This document shows, one piece after another, positions 11,844 through 23,960 of a stretch of DNA of 64,000 bases. Source of the stretch: Tolypeutes matacus. Taxonomy: Eukaryota > Chordata > Mammalia > Cingulata > Chlamyphoridae. The stretch is taken from NCBI GenBank assembly GCA_026826555.1, contig JAKSZT010054458.1:3981192-4045191 (forward strand), written 5' to 3'. Made by a program: the position numbers and the translations under genes. Every line of letters starts with the position of its first letter. The stretch's first letter is position 1. Under the pieces are notes generated by a model that saw only the letters and a program-made list of their open reading frames with translations, was not told the origin of the DNA and searched no databases.

Positions 11844-12147
11844 TGTATTAGTCAAGGTTCTTCAGAGAAACAAAACTAGTCAGAGATTATATACGGATGC
11901 ATGAATGCACACATACATATATATACACACACACCTGAAGATATCTAATTGATTTATATATGTGTGTATCCTGGCAAATCTGAAATCTATAAGACAGGCC
12001 AACAGGCTGGAAACTCCTGGGCATAAGCTTATACTGGTATTGGGGAAGAATTTCATCTCCCTCAAGGATACCTCAGTTTTTTCTCTGAGTCTCTGAACTG
12101 ATTGGATGGAGGCTACCCACATTATCAAGGTAATCAAACTCATTGTT
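11844..12147 (-). mobile_element. ERVL copy B 5' LTR, partial
   Basis: Antisense MLT2-like LTR beginning 'tgtattagtcaaggttcttc' and carrying an (AT/AC)-rich track at 11911-11935. It includes 'tctgaactgattggatggag' and 'cacattatcaaggtaatca'. Its outer end is missing where the SINE at 12150 sits. The inner neighbour 'cagtatcaaaa' is the decayed primer-binding site. Confidence 0.7.
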
Positions 12148-12149
12148 TA

Positions 12150-12240
12150 TCTTCTTTAGGAGGCACCAGGAACCAAACCCAGGACCTCTCTTGTGTGAGG
12201 CGGGTGCTCAGCTGCTCGAGGCACACTCGCACTCTACCTC
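12150..12240 (-). mobile_element. DAS SINE, single unit
   Basis: Antisense tRNA-like unit: 'ttaggaggcaccaggaacca', 'cccaggacctctcttgtgtg', 'gcgggtgctcagctgctcga'. It lacks a long T-run at its left end, so it may be truncated. It separates the ERVL LTR from the pol-like scrap to the right. Confidence 0.75.
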
Positions 12241-12830
12241 ATTTATGATGGTCAGCTTCATCACATACTCACTTGATTATACACGATCAGGAGCTCTGTG
12301 CCTACTATAGTCTAGAATCATATGAGGGCCAGCTTTTAAATGTTGGGTAGTTCCCTTGAACTGCTACAGAGCCCTCTCTTGTACTGTGTACAATTAAAAT
12401 CTTTCACCCTTCTGATTCACCTGACAATCCAGTTGTAGCATTATTCCCAAGTGTGATATATATTATCTCCAAAACTTAAAGATGCCCAACATTAAATGAG
12501 TGCCTCTTTCTTACAAATATATAATACAAAGAAATACAATTCATACTTTTTCCTAGAGGGGAGGTTCTAACATATCACATACAATTGCACTTCTATATTT
12601 TGCCAATGTGTCAGATCTCTGAAACTTCTGGGCATTTATCTCCACTATTAAGCCATCCAGGTTAATCAACACCTCCTTGACACCAGAAATTATTTGTATG
12701 ATGTCACCATTTTAGTAGACTAGTGAGATCTTTTGCAAAATATAAAGATGACCTATGTCTTTGTATTTTCTATATAGAGCAAGAGCAAGAGAGCTAACAA
12801 AAACTTTGGAAAAGAGATTTAAGTTTTACT
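12241..12830 (-). pseudogene. ERV pol-like fragment (tentative)
   Basis: The stretch 12655-12770 resembles, in order and spacing, the reverse transcriptase zone of copy B at 7950-8020. It has 'atgatgtcaccattttag...gactagtgagatcttttgcaaaat' against 'atatcatcaatgtaatagaccagtgtgatgttttgtgg'. The rest shows no open frame. It could be a second, older ERV3/ERVL-type element. Call rests on one local similarity. Confidence 0.35.
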
Positions 12831-12895
12831 GTTCTTCTTCTAAGTAATATAAAATTAACTTTATCCTCCATATTGGTGAGATTTAAGAAGAATGT

Positions 12896-13915
12896 TTTTT
12901 TATTAAATAAATTTTACTGATACATATTAATAAAGCATACAATTCATCCAAGGTATACAATCAATGGTATTTGCTATAATCACATAGTTGTGCATTCATC
13001 ACATCAATCATTATTAAAGCATTTTAATTGTTTCAATAATAGTAATAATAAACAAAAAAAAACAAATAAACAAGAAAATTTCTCACCTCTCAATCCCTCT
13101 ATGCTTCCCCCACTATACATAGCTGCTGTTTCTGGTTAGTCTATCCAAAATGTATAATCAATGGCTATTAGTATAATCAAAATGTTGTACATTAATCATC
13201 TTAAAAATTTTAGAACAATTTCATTATTCCAAAAAGGAAGACTCCAAATCCTTGAGCATTTCTTCCTCAGACCTACATAACAACTAATTTCCTTTCATCT
13301 TTACGAATTGAACTATATTTACATTTTATATAAATGGAATCATACAATATGTAGTACTCTGTATCTGGTCTCCTTCATTTAGTATAATGTTTTTGTTCAT
13401 TTCTCTGATATTAACATTGTGTAGTATTAGCTTACATTTGTTCAGCTTCAAGGAAAAAGAGGTCATATGTGCAATTCTACCCATATTCATATTTCATATA
13501 TTTATACTTCCATAATATATTTAGTTCATAACAGTGCAATCATACAGTATTTGTCCTTTTTTTTGTCTGGATTGCTTTACTCAACATAATGCCCTCAAGG
13601 TTCATCCATGTTGCCATATGTTTCACAACTTCATTTCTTCTTACCCCTGCCTAATATTCCATTGTATATATATTCCACAATTTATTTATCCATTCTTCAG
13701 CTGATGGACACCTGGGATTCTTCCAACTTTTGTCTATTGTGAATAATGCTGCAAGGAGCATCAGTGTGCAGATTTCTATTTGTGGCACTGCTCTCAGTTC
13801 TTCTGGGTATATACCTAGCAATGGTATTACTGGGTCCCATGGCAAGTCTATATTCAACTTCGTTAGGAACTGCCAAACAGCCCTCCACAGTGGCTGTACC
13901 AGAGAAGAATGCTTT
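12896..13915 (-). mobile_element. L1 3' end, antisense
   Basis: 5'-truncated LINE-1 on the minus strand. 13909-13651 keeps the ORF2 C-terminus; 13650-12896 is the 3' UTR, AT-rich with 'tcacatagttgtgcattcat'. The start of the element was lost at 13915. Confidence 0.85.
13651..13909 (-). pseudogene. L1 ORF2 C-terminal remnant
   Basis: Minus-strand frame in one piece for about 86 codons. It shows the hallmark tail of mammalian L1 ORF2: 'LPWDPVIPLLGIYPEEL', a CT-rich 'CTLMLLAALFTI', 'W..PRCPSAEEWI' and 'IYTMEY'. ORF2 encodes endonuclease plus reverse transcriptase; only the terminal segment is here, so it is inactive. The forward ORF at 13730-13975 is its shadow. Confidence 0.85.
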
Positions 13916-14579
13916 TTGTACATAACAATAATTTTATGCAAGTGCCCAATGTATTGTTTTGACTCCCTTAAATAAGATAGGAAGTGTGAAGGGAGCAAGA
14001 ATTGAGTACTTTCCTTCCTTCATGTTGGTTAGGCTATGATGAATTAATTTCCCTTTAAGGAAGACTTTGCTAAGGAGAACAGAGCATTCTGGTTACTATT
14101 CTCTTCTCACTGCCAGAAGATCTCAATGATATGCATCCTGGAAACTCATTTGGCCTACTAGAGGTACAACTCAGGAGAGTGTGGTGGCCACTCTAAACCT
14201 GGGCCTTCCAGGAGTTTTTACCTTTAAGGTAGTCCAAACTTAGTCTTCACCAATAAGTCAATTATGATTTGAGTTTTCCAAACAGTTTTGAATCCAGTGG
14301 CTGCATCAGCTCATAGTGTGCTGTAACTCTGTATTCACCTCTCTTTCCAGGTATGGGGTAGAAGTTTATTCTGTGCCTTCAGTTCTTTACTTACATCATG
14401 ATCCATGTCAGAGAGTTTTTGCATCAACCATCCATCATAATTTAGAAAACTCTAATGAGAATAAAAATCTATTGCATGTGGTGCTTTTGCTCTTTCCATT
14501 TTCTTCTTTCCTAATGCTCCAAGATTCCTTCCTCCATAACTTTATTTATAGAGAAATTCATTTAGTCATTATTTTAGGG
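13916..14579. other. Unclassified sequence
   Basis: No gene or certain repeat seen. Tone and neighbours suggest a decayed antisense L1, but I could not match a landmark. Confidence 0.4.
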
Positions 14580-15850
14580 TAGGTCTTCTAATGACAGATT
14601 CTCAATTTTCCTTCTTCTGAAAATAACTTCATTTAAGCTTCATACCTGGGGGTCAGTTTTCCATGGAGTTCATTATTAACAATTCTGTCCTTTCAGTGCT
14701 TGAAAATGCTATTGCACTTCTGTGGCAGTGTGAAATTCTTTTATGAATCCCCGCCCCCACCAACAGATAAAGCTTATATATTTTAACTAATCCACTTCTG
14801 TGGGTATGAGACCCTTTTGATTGGTGTACATCAGTGAGGTTTGAATCAGCTTGAGTCTATGCCCTCTTTCTGGGTCTGATACAAATTAAGACCCAGAGAA
14901 AGACACACACAGAAAAGGGAGCCTCCAATTGTATTGATCCTGTCATGTGAGATAGAGAATTGCAGGAATACAGAAGTCCCAACAGAATCAAGGAGCATAG
15001 GCCCAGGAAGAGATGTGCAATATCCCTGATCATTCACATTTGAATGTGGGAAGGAAATCAGAGCAGCTGAGACTGATAGAGGAGGCCAAGAAAGAGACAA
15101 ACCCGATGCCTGGTTACCCACCACTGAGCTCCAGGAGATGGTAGATGTTGGAGGGGAAGTAGAGAACTTGGAAGAGACTGGTGGCCAACTTGTTTCACCA
15201 CATGACTGGACAACAGGAGCAACGGTAGCTGACTTTGGTGAGAAAGTGCTTCTGATGGTTCCTTGATTTGGACATCTCATGGTTACAAGCTTTTAGCACA
15301 AATAAATCCCCTTTATGAAGCCAATCCATTTCTGATACTTTGAATTAGCATCCCTTTGGCAAACTGAATTTCCATCTAGCCTCCATGGTTTCTGATGAGA
15401 ACTCTGCTGTCATTTTAATTGTTTCCCCCCTCTAGGTAAAGCAATTTTTCTCTTATTGCTTTTGATATATTTTTTCTTTTTTATTGATTTTCAGAACTTT
15501 CACTATGGTGTGCCTTGGCATTGAGTGTTTTCCTTTTTTATATTCACTTGTCTTATTGAATCTGTAGGTCTATTTATTTTGCCTATTTTGGGACATTTTT
15601 AGCATTTTTTCCTAGAGTAGTCATTCAGTCCCTCCCTCTTCCTCTTCTTCTCTGGGACTTCAATGACATGTAATTTAGAATTTTAAAAATAATACCACAA
15701 GTCCTTGAGGCAATGATAATTTTTTTCAGTCTATTTTCTATTATCCAGATTTGATAATTTCTACTGCAGTATTTTCAAATTCACTGATTCTTTACTCTTT
15801 CTTCTGAATCCTTATAGTGAGGCAATCCATTATGTTTACAATTGTTTTAC
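14580..15850 (-). mobile_element. Old L1 (L1M-type), antisense, split by a MaLR LTR
   Basis: 14580-14720 and 15368-15850 form one antisense L1M sequence. Landmarks are 'gcctccatggtttctgatga', 'aactctgctgtcattttaat', 'aactttcactatggtgtgcc', 'gaatctgtaggtctat', 'tctctgggacttcaatgaca' and 'cagtctattttctatta'. The LTR at 14721-15367 interrupts it between 'attgcacttc' and 'atttccatctagcctcc'. Strongly diverged. Confidence 0.7.
14721..15367 (+). mobile_element. MaLR LTR (solo)
   Basis: 647 bp from 'tgtggcagtgtgaaattctt' to 'ggcaaactga'. MaLR features in order are 'gaatcc', 'taactaatccacttctgtgg', 'ctgagctccaggagatgg', 'ccttgatttggacatctcat', a polyadenylation signal in 'aataaatcccctttatgaag', and 'ccaatccatttctgatactt'. 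Flanks 'acttc' (14716-14720) and 'atttc' (15368-15372) match at 4 of 5, fitting the 5-bp duplication of this class. The minus-strand 144-codon frame at 14846-15280 is a chance ORF in it. Confidence 0.8.
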
Positions 15851-18800
15851 ATACGACTATTCAATATATTGCCTATGGAGATCTGATTTAACCTTATTGT
15901 TTTCATGAGAGTATAGAATTTGAGTAATAATATGGATTTATAAAGGAAAAAAAATCAAATTAATGTTTAACATTTCAATGTCATTTTAAGGTGGTCTTCT
16001 AACAAATTTGTGAAAAAAATTCAAAATGACTGGTCCTGAGAAGGACTATAATTTGATCAGCTGTGTTTGGCAGCTTTTCCTTTTGCTGATCAAAAAAAAA
16101 AAAGTTTCCTATAGTTGCCACCAATTATTTTTACTTTATACCTTGAAAGCATTCATTCAGTCATCAACTGCACCATTTGGGGTTGGGGGGTGGGGTTCCA
16201 AAACAAGTAAGTTAATACTTTATTGGTTTTCCTATTACTCTTCTAGTTTTACTCTTACCTCTCTACCTGTGTCTTTTCCCTATTTTTGAGTGTTTTTTCC
16301 CTTCCTTTGTCTTTTTCTTACCCGTAGATGTTTAACAGGGCCCAATCTTGGCCCACTTACTTTCAATCTTAATTCACAATTTATTTCATGCTTATAGCTA
16401 TTATTACCATCTTTATTATGATGACTACCAAACGTCTCTCAAGCTCATGAACTACACTCACATATTTCTGAAAACCCATTGGTTATTTCTCTGTAATTAT
16501 TTTACAGATATTTTAAAAGAAAAATGTGGGGAAAAAAACCATATAGGGACTTAGAGGTATGTTGGGTTCCTTGTTTGGGGTTTGTATTATTTTTGTAAAT
16601 GTACTGTAAATTTTAAAGCATTTGTTTTAAAAAGTGAACATATTTTTATTTCCAAATCAGATTCCATTTCAGTGTAATCTTCATCTCAGCAAATGGCATC
16701 ATTTTTTTAACCAATATAATCAGAAGCCTAAGTATTATCTGAGTAGTCACCTTTTTCCCAAGTATGAAATTTCAGTTACAAGTTACTCTTCTGTTCAAAT
16801 TTCTTCAAGGTTCTAACTCACCAAATTATAAAGTTATACTGTTAGCACGACATACAAATCAATTATGATTTAATTTACTGTTATTTAATGCCATTTCTTT
16901 CTTAGCCCAACTCACCTTTGCCATAAACAGTAAAACTTGTTGTATATCTGGTTTACTTTCTCCTACATAACCTGTGTTGATCTCCCTTCCCAGAGTAAGA
17001 GCTGAAGTTTAACTCCAGAAACTTACTTCTACTTCTGGTTATAGACATATTTCCTAATGATACCTACATTTGTTTTGGATTCTAAGTAATTCTCAGACTA
17101 AATATACTTGACCACTGTGCAATATTTGGGATCATAAGATCATAATTTTCACTTCAGAAAATCCCAGGGCAGACATTTGCCTGATCGACAACTTGGATTA
17201 CTTAGCTTGGAAAATATTGGATTTATATGTTTGGAACCTTCACCCACTGTGTGGGTTGGGCTGACTTACCTTATGAGACTCATCTAGCTCCCTTTATTTC
17301 ACAAAAACCAGTGGCTTTTTCTACATTTTATTTATTCTATGCCCCATTTCTGGATTTCTGTTATGTCAAACATAGAGTCAATCTACCACAATTTTAAGCA
17401 AATATCATATTTGAACTAAGTGAATTTTATTAAATATTTTAAAATAATTTTCCTGTAATCATATTTGAGTAACATTTTTTCATTAAAAATATATTTAACC
17501 CATGTTGTAATTTTAATATATGTATGTGTATATATGTATATTATGTTTATATGTATAAACATGTTTTATAAATATTGCTATAAGCAAGCTCAATAAGAAT
17601 CATTGAAAATTTATGAGTCAATTAGAAACTTTCTTTTTCAAAGTAAGCATTCAGACTTCTAGTAGCAGCCTTTTTATTTGAAAGGGGCATTTTGTAAATG
17701 TTTAAGGAAGAAAAGTTCAAAATAAGCTACATCCTTCCATACACAAAATAAATTATTTGTTTGATAGGCAAAACTACTGTGTTTTTAGCACTGTTGGTGA
17801 ATTGTTTTTATTAATGCTTTTTGGTTGCTTTCAATGTCTTTGCTCAACATGAGCAATCCCATTTCTATTTTTACATATTGGCAATTCTGCATGCCACTAT
17901 TCTTGGCAAGCAGTTTATAGCAGTGTCATGTTGCTGGGAAGGTCATATTCCAATATATATTTTAAGTACCTGCACTTTGTCTCTTTGTAGTTACCCTTAT
18001 TTCACCTCTTGAATGCAATGTTTTACAGAAATGCTTTAGGGATTCTTTTTGTGTTTATTCTCCATAAATCTTCAGCCCAGCAGGCTAATGAACTAATAAC
18101 AATCCTTTTATTGCTTGCAGACTGGCAGACTTCCAGTACCTCATTGTTAGTGATTCTGTTTAGTCTTTCCATGATATATGTTTAATAGTTTAATTTCTTT
18201 AAGGGCTTGCTGAACATTGCTGTTCATGATTTTTCTCTTAATTGAACTGTCACATGACTATGAGAAGATTTGTTGGAATGGTCAGAAACAAAAGCATGAG
18301 AATAATGGTTTTTAAAAAAATGTGCATATATATATTTAAAACAAAGTTATATTACTGAAAGAATAAAGTAATTTCAGTCATAACTAAATAAAAAAGAATA
18401 TATAGCTATATTCCATTACTTGAGAAAAGCCTGAACACTCCATAATATTCTGTCATTATTATACATTTGAACATATGTTATAATGAAATGCAATAAAGTT
18501 GAGTTAAATGTCCTGAAATTTTTTATTGGGTATAAACTTATTTAACAAATGAAAAAATTTCTTTCACAGACTATTCCAATTTCTTCATTTACTTCAATAA
18601 TGTCTTTGCCATTTGATAGTAATAGCAAGAAATAGATAATTACTGAGCATAATATGCCAACCAGTATATTCAAAGGATTCTTAGGATTTATATTCTCTTG
18701 GTTGTTCTCTATTTGTTTTCTGTTTAATGCAGTTTTTAACCTTTTTTCTATATTATTCAAATAAGTACATCAAAATACTGTTTCAGAGTTGACAGCCTCA

Positions 18801-21439
18801 TCCTTGGCACATAAAAATTGTATGAAGCATATGCAATATTACATCCATATTGCAGAATGAACAACTGTAAAATTAAAGTTTGCAAAACTTCTTGAACTAT
18901 AAAGAGATTTAGAAACAAGAGATTCAAATGATAATTATCAAAGCACAAAACACTTTATTAATTATGTAGAAATAATCAAATTAAGAAATGATGAAATCTA
19001 GAAAGTGATGATGGAGAAAGAAGGAGAAGGTCTGCTTTATTTCTTTGGCTTAAGTACATATTATAGATGAGAAAGTTAATATAAGATCCCAAGAGATAAT
19101 TTTTATTCCTTATTGTAATCACTTCACATTTTCAGCCTGTAACAACATGACCGTTTGTGGCTAGATCCTGGTGTGATATAAAACATCCTGAAAAGCACAT
19201 CATTAGTTTGCTTCTCTTGCTCTACATTTCTTTTATAAAGAGAGAAGCAACTGCTGATTCATTGCCTAATTGTAAACAATTTCTCTAAAAATTTGTCATT
19301 TTGCGGATAGTATCTATAAAATTAAACATAATCAAACAAGCAGCCATATAGTTTATGATTTATTGTAAATTATTAATGTTTTTTACCCCTTCTGGACAGT
19401 GAGATCTCTATGAAAGAATATTTAATGCTTGATAATATCTCCTTTAATATAAAAACAATAAATACTATTATTGATTAAGTAAATAACTGGATCATATGTC
19501 TTGAGAAAAATTTTGGTCAAAATATTGTCTCCATACATTTTTAAAAAGTGGTGGAAATAAAGGAATTATGGCCAGATCTCATCTCCTTACTTTTCAGTCA
19601 GCACATTCAACAAATGCTTAAAACAAAAGTGATTGCGTTATCTCCTTGTCATATTGTATTAACAATAATAATTTAAATAAACTGCATTGATAATTTATTT
19701 AAGATGTTTATTATTTTAATTAATTTCTTCTGAAAATCTTAAGTTTAACACCAAAATAATATCTGAGCAAATGCTTCTGAATTAGTCATACACAGAAGGC
19801 AATGCAGAGGTACAATGCATACACAAGAGCCTTAGCACGTTGGTCGACGCAATCATAAGTGTTATCTTAGTGCTCATTTTCTAGTCTAAATGTCCACTTA
19901 AGAGCAGTATATTATATTTGTGCATTACTCTATTTTGTATCTGGTATATAAGGAAGAGAGAGCGCTACAAAGAGAAAGTAGCAAAAGAACAGCAGTTTAT
20001 GAAATGTTCTAAACAGTAGGTATATAAGCAAGAATAAGATATAATGATGTCCACGTGGTGCCGATGTTTTATAGGAAAAATGGAAATACATGTTAAAATT
20101 CCACAAATGTGTAGACTATATTCATGCCCAAATAATCTAGAATTTCATTCAGCAGTCAAAAATACTTAATAAGGCAGAATTATCTGTACTTCTGTATGTA
20201 AACTTCTTAATTTTAGATATAATCAGCAGTTTCTGGACATTTGTTTTAGTATCTGAAATCTGCATTATCTTTATGTTTTCAATTTTCGGGAAAACATTTA
20301 ACAGATTTTGCAATTAAAATGCACTTTTCAAAGTCAGAAAGAACTTTTTTTAGTATATTGCAAAGGAACAGGCTATTTGTTTCCATTATACATGTTTGTC
20401 TTTGGCCTTGCCTATGAAGTATATATTTTTTTAGTTTTTCATCATTTCAGTTGATTACATTGGACACATCACTCAAAGTTTAATTTTAACTTATATTTGA
20501 TATCTTGAACGCTAATTGTCACATGTTTGATAACGAAATTAAAACTTCAAAATAGTCAACATGCTTATGAAGAGATAACAAAAATTTCAAATGTAAGAAC
20601 ATTTGATTCATCATATTCGTGTGTTATGAAGGGATATCAGTCAAAGTGTGTGCAACTTTCTTCTCTAAGGTATAATTCTCTGTATGTTTCAGCTGCCTCA
20701 GTCTTCCTGAGCTTTAATTTCTAACTCTTCAACTGAATATTTCTGATGCTCAAATCAAGATTTTATTCCCTGTACCAAAGCCCATGAATTGCTTCCAAGC
20801 CAAAGATCATAATGTACCCTCATTTCTTGGCCTTTTCTCAAGGATCACATTCCTACATTTTTGCTGACTAATATATGAAAACAATTGTTTCTCATGTTTT
20901 ACCAAAGTCTTAGTGGTTTGTCTATATAAGGATAATACTTATAGTTTCCATTGTGGAAAGAAATAGAATCTCAATAATGTAGTTTTAAGTTAAAAAATTA
21001 ATATTACGAATAAATACAAGATAATATTTTTTTTAAAAAGCAGGCTAAAAGTTCTCATGGCACCTAGAGAAAATGGGGGATATTGGTAAGTCCATTCAGG
21101 ATTCTTGAAAAGTTCATGTAAGGTTATTTTTCTTTATCAGGTTAGAGTGGATGGATTTTAGTATATCATTGTCCTTTATACTTTACATGCATCATTATAA
21201 ATAACAACTTGATGAGTTCACATGTAATTAAAACATTTTAGAAATAGAAAGTTACAGATAGTTTTATCATGTTTAACAAAGTCATACTTTGAGAAAGATT
21301 TCAGATAGTGGTCTGAATGAAACAAGGCAACTTTTTGACACATTAAATAAAACTTAGTTTGTAGTTGTTTAAAATAAAGGTGGAAGGAGATACCTTGGTT
21401 CATTCTGTAGAGGGAGTACATTACATTAGTGCTTGTATG
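15851..21439. other. AT-rich DNA without recognisable repeats or genes
   Basis: More than 5 kb with no transposon landmark that I can name, no long ORF and no splice-flanked conserved frame. A short alternating TA/TG track lies at 17515-17570. The segment 17820-18260 has a more balanced composition and is noted in the findings. Confidence 0.5.
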
Positions 21440-21600
21440 TTGGATCTGCCAGATTTATATTCAATTCTGGCTTTTTCACTTTATAATAGTATCCTTCTGG
21501 AAAACTTGCATAGCATCTTTATGACTTGGATCACAATTTATGTCTATATAGTAATTATACCTATTTCAAAATGTAGACTGCCACAGTAAATATTGCCTGA
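21440..21600 (-). mobile_element. MIR SINE (antisense), decayed
   Basis: 'ttcaattctggctttttcac', 'tagcatctttatgacttgga' and 'agtaattatacctatttcaa' follow the order of a reversed MIR (element-poor core, then 'tcagtttcctcatc'-like part). Heavily diverged. Confidence 0.5.
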
Positions 21601-22525
21601 AATATAAGGGCTCTTGAGGGCTCTGGAGGCATCCAGTCACTGTAGGCAGGGTTGACAGTTCAAGAGTTTGGTGCCCTGTCAGTGGGCCTTACTTTGAAAT
21701 TTATGCTCCCCAGCGTGACAGAGTCAGACTCAGTTGTGGTTTCCCCACAGATGTCTCTGCTGCCCCTTATATTTGAACATATAGTTAGTACTAGAGTTGA
21801 TAGGTTTATGTCCAAGAAACTTAAACCTTTGTACCAGTTGGACCCTGAATCTCAAGAGAATTGCAATACCTCCTCTCTAGTTCACTGGACTCACCCAGGA
21901 CAAATAAGAAGGAAATTATGATGGACAAGTACCATCACAAGGAACAGAAAGAGTCTAAAACTGCAAGCAAGATAGACACATCCATCTACCCCCATGGAAT
22001 CTAACCCCCTCTCGATTAGAGGTGAAGTGGGCATCACCGTCCCAGAATCCTCAGGACTGGGAAATGAATGATGGACTAGAGAAGACTTACAGTTATTCTA
22101 CTACAGATTTGCTGTTATTCTAGCAATGAAAGAACTTCTTTCATGGATGTGGAGACAGTGGACACCGGAGGTTCTAAGGAGAGGGAAAAGGGAAAAATAG
22201 GTGCAATATGGAGACATTTTCAGGGCTTTGGAATTGTCCTGAATGATGTTGCAATAACAGATACAAGCCATTATATAGCTTGTCATAACTTACAAAATTT
22301 TGTGGGAAAGAGTTTAAACTATAATGTAAACTGTCATCCACACTTAGTGGCAATGCCCCTGTATGTGTTCATCAATTGTAACAAATGTACCATACTAATG
22401 AAGGATATTGTTAATGTGGTAAAGTGTAGGAGGTGTAGGGAGTAGGGCATATGGAAATCACCTACATTTATTATGTATCATTTTTGTAATCTAAGTATCT
22501 TTAAAAAATGAAAAATTGGATTAGT
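21600..22525 (+). mobile_element. Xenarthran L1 3' UTR
   Basis: Non-coding L1 tail. Matches 3225-3990 in order ('ccctgtcagtgggcctta', 'tgacagagtcagactc', 'ccccttatatttgaacat', 'ctgaatctcaagagaat') and 26940-27170 at its end ('aactataatgtaaact', 'gtgttcatcaattgtaac', 'atgtaccatactaatgaagg', 'gtaggaggtgtagggagtag'). Ends in a short A-rich tail near 22503-22515. Confidence 0.8.
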
Positions 22526-22731
22526 ACAGATCTTGCCACAGAGTAGGTGCTCTGTGATTTAGTAAATGATTACAGTTACTAAAATTCTGTTTAAAACTAC
22601 TCATATTAATGTACAGTATTCATCTGCTTCGTATCTCAAATGCTATTAAATATTTTCCTTTGTCAGTAAGGTTTTGCATATTCTCACTCATCGTAAAATA
22701 CCTATTTCACTGTGGATTTACTTACAAATAA

Positions 22732-22953
22732 TCTTCTTTTTTTGAGATACCAGGGGGCCAGGGATTGAACCCAAGACCTCATATGTGGGAAGCTGGCCTT
22801 CAACCACTGAGCCACATCAGCTTCCCTGAGTTGGTTTTTCTGTTTGATTTGCTTGTTGTTTGTTTTTGTTTTTTTCAGGAGGCACCAGGAACTGAAACTG
22901 AGACCTCCCATGTGGGAGGCAGGAGCTCAACTGCTTGAGCCACATCAGCTCCC
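22732..22953 (-). mobile_element. DAS-type SINE, dimeric, with exact duplications
   Basis: Two tRNA-like units in tandem on the minus strand. Unit 1 is about 22745-22826 ('gagataccagggggccaggg', 'attgaacccaagacctcata', 'caaccactgagccacatcag'). Unit 2 is about 22878-22953 ('caggaggcaccaggaactga', 'gacctcccatgtgggaggca', 'actgcttgagccacatcagc'). A T/G-rich linker joins them. The 9-bp target-site duplication 'tacaaataa' is perfect (22723-22731 and 22954-22962), so this dimer moved as one unit. Confidence 0.92.
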
Positions 22954-23089
22954 TACAAATAAATTTTAAGGAGAAGACATAATCTCTTTCTGTTCTGATG
23001 TCATCATTACATTATATATGATTACATTTCAAATACTCCTTAGTATTGACATTAATTTTAGAATAAAGGACAATGTTAAGAAACATAAA

Positions 23090-23960
23090 AACTAAAAGTT
23101 TAGTATAGAATCACCATATGACCCAGAAATCCCACTTCTAGATATATACCGAAAAGAATTTATAGCAGGGGCTTGAACAGATATTTGCACACTGATGCTC
23201 ACAGAGACATTATTCACAATTTCTAAAAGATAGAAGCAACCCAAGTATCTATCAACAGATGAATGAATAAACAAAATGTGCTTTAGCCATACAATGGGAT
23301 ATTTTCCTTCTGTAAAATGAAAAGAAGTTCTGATATATGTGATATCAAGTATTGACCTTAAAGACATTGTTTGAGTGTAATAAGACAGAAATATAGGACA
23401 AATATTGTATGATATCAATGATCAAAAATAATTAGAACATTTAAATGCATAGAGTCAGGTACTAGAATACAGGTTACCAGGGCCTAGGGTAATGGTGAGA
23501 AATGGGAAATCAATGCTTAAATGGTACTGAGTTTCTGCTTATAAAAGTTTTAGTGATGGATAGTGGTGATGGTAGCACAACATTGTAAATGTAACTAATA
23601 CCACTGAATCATATATTTGAAAGTGGTTTAAATTGGGAATTTTAAGTTGTGTATATATATTATCAGAATACTTTTTTTTTTTCCCAAGGAGATACCAGGG
23701 ATTGAACCAGGGACCTCATATGTGCAAAACAGACACTCAACCACTGACCCACACCTACTCCCAGAATACTTTCTTTAAGTCATAAAACTTTATAATACAA
23801 ACAATGACCCCTAATATAAACCCCTAATATAATAGTATAATTATTATAATATTTCATCAATTGTAACACAACTATGACACTAATGCAAAGTATTAATAAT
23901 GGGTGAACTATGTGTGTGAGGAGGGTATATGGGATCTCTCACCACTTTTACTTTGAAAAC
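23090..23960 (+). mobile_element. L1 ORF2 end and 3' UTR, split by a SINE
   Basis: Starts in the ORF2 C-terminal zone ('tcaccatatgacccagaaat', 'cccacttctagatatatacc', 'caacagatgaatgaataaac', 'catacaatgggatatt'), passes through 'gtgatggatagtggtgatgg' and continues after the SINE at 23672-23761 with 'catcaattgtaacacaac' and 'gtgtgtgaggagggtatatg'. Frames are closed by stops. Plus strand. Confidence 0.8.
23672..23761 (-). mobile_element. DAS SINE, single unit
   Basis: T-run at 23671-23681, then 'ggagataccagggattgaac', 'cagggacctcatatgtgc', 'actcaaccactgacccacac'. The flanks duplicate 'cagaatac(ttt)' (23664-23671 and 23762-23769), a clear target-site duplication inside the L1 3' UTR. Confidence 0.9.

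Larger units (their letters stand above)
4490..12147 (-). mobile_element. ERVL copy B, degraded provirus
   Basis: Whole-element entry. On the minus strand the order is 5' LTR (12147-11844), primer-binding remnant, gag (11843-9890, split by a solo LTR), protease/reverse transcriptase/RNase H/integrase (8790-5703), a decayed 3' region (5460-4850) and 3' LTR (4846-about 4490). Gene order, LTR type and the YIDD polymerase motif fit ERVL, a class that normally lacks env. It has been opened by a dimeric DAS SINE, an L1 3' UTR scrap, a long composite SINE and a MaLR solo LTR, and it carries many stops. It is old and inert. Confidence 0.75.

Noticed and set aside
13730..13975. Forward frame of 81 codons
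   Set aside because: Shadow of the minus-strand L1 ORF2 tail, which has the recognisable protein.
14846..15280. Minus-strand frame of 144 codons
   Set aside because: Antisense of the MaLR LTR at 14721-15367; LTR text explains it fully.
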